A stretch of DNA of 64,000 nucleotides, taken from positions 1,795,001 through 1,859,000 of the forward strand of contig NZ_QUQO01000001.1 of assembly GCF_003399445.1 (NCBI RefSeq), given 5' to 3'. Origin of the DNA: Parvularcula marina (GTDB lineage: Bacteria > Pseudomonadota > Alphaproteobacteria > Caulobacterales > Parvularculaceae). This document shows positions 63,988 through 64,000 of this stretch, piece by piece. The notes under the pieces were generated by a model. The model saw nothing but the letters and a program-made list of their open reading frames with translations. It did not search any database and had not been told where the DNA came from. The translations under genes were made by a program, and so were the position numbers. Every line of letters begins with the position of its first letter. The stretch's first letter is position 1.

Positions 63988-64000
63988 CGGGCGGACATTC

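Overview
The window is a gene-dense, GC-rich stretch of an alphaproteobacterial chromosome. Family types and gene order point to the Parvularculales, Hyphomonadaceae or Caulobacterales neighbourhood, but the sequence alone does not fix the genus. Supporting signs are a Fur protein without the classical C-terminal CxxC, the order dapF-mtaB-ftsY-yciB, lolA next to ftsK with a ubiH-type hydroxylase nearby, acnA near a DUF1223 gene and ccmAB, and a heat-shock promoter of the alphaproteobacterial type before dnaK. I found no rRNA, tRNA, CRISPR array, prophage or insertion sequence.

Layout. 1-2.3 kb: end of a membrane protein, a winged-helix regulator, and an agmatine deiminase plus N-carbamoylputrescine amidase pair (agmatine to putrescine). 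2.3-4.5 kb: a PilZ protein, a 2OG-Fe(II) oxygenase and a glycosyltransferase-like protein. 4.4-6.6 kb: leftward operon nfu-tsaB-rimI-fur, in which tsaB appears to start at ATT. 6.7-13 kb: maeB, a zinc peptidase and several small envelope proteins, then a 125-nt REP-like foldback after lepA. 14.9-16.6 kb: three overlapping genes (unknown, HTTM, DCC). 16.6-24 kb: TetR/aldo-keto reductase pair with a clear operator, an acyltransferase-like membrane protein, MscL, a VWA lipoprotein, MscS and DUF1223. 24-31 kb: prolyl-hydroxylase-like gene coupled to acnA, DUF4349, a diheme cytochrome c and a methyltransferase.

31-37.5 kb: ccmAB without the rest of the cytochrome c maturation genes, an IalB-like protein, and a tightly packed cassette of outer-membrane-like protein, tiny membrane protein, processive family-2 glycosyltransferase and polytopic membrane protein. 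This cassette is a candidate uncharacterised glycan synthesis/export system. dapF follows. 37.6-38.1 kb: a Gdx-type SMR exporter preceded by a two-hairpin guanidine-II (mini-ykkC) riboswitch. 38-43 kb: mtaB-ftsY-yciB, a NUDIX hydrolase, and a MarR-type winged helix fused to a histone H1-like Lys/Ala/Pro tail. 43-56 kb: xthA, TauE/SafE, lolA, ftsK with a Glu/Tyr-rich linker, a CAP-RTX exoprotein, ubiH, an aspartic protease and an amidase. 56-61 kb: dapB-dnaJ, a methyltransferase and dnaK. 61.4-64 kb: a TbpB-like surface lipoprotein convergent with a Slam-type outer-membrane translocon, a likely surface-lipoprotein export pair.

Most genes are housekeeping. The best candidates for new biology are the Slam/TbpB-like pair, the glycosyltransferase cassette, the MarR-H1 fusion, the HTTM-DCC cassette and the 2OG-oxygenase/glycosyltransferase locus.
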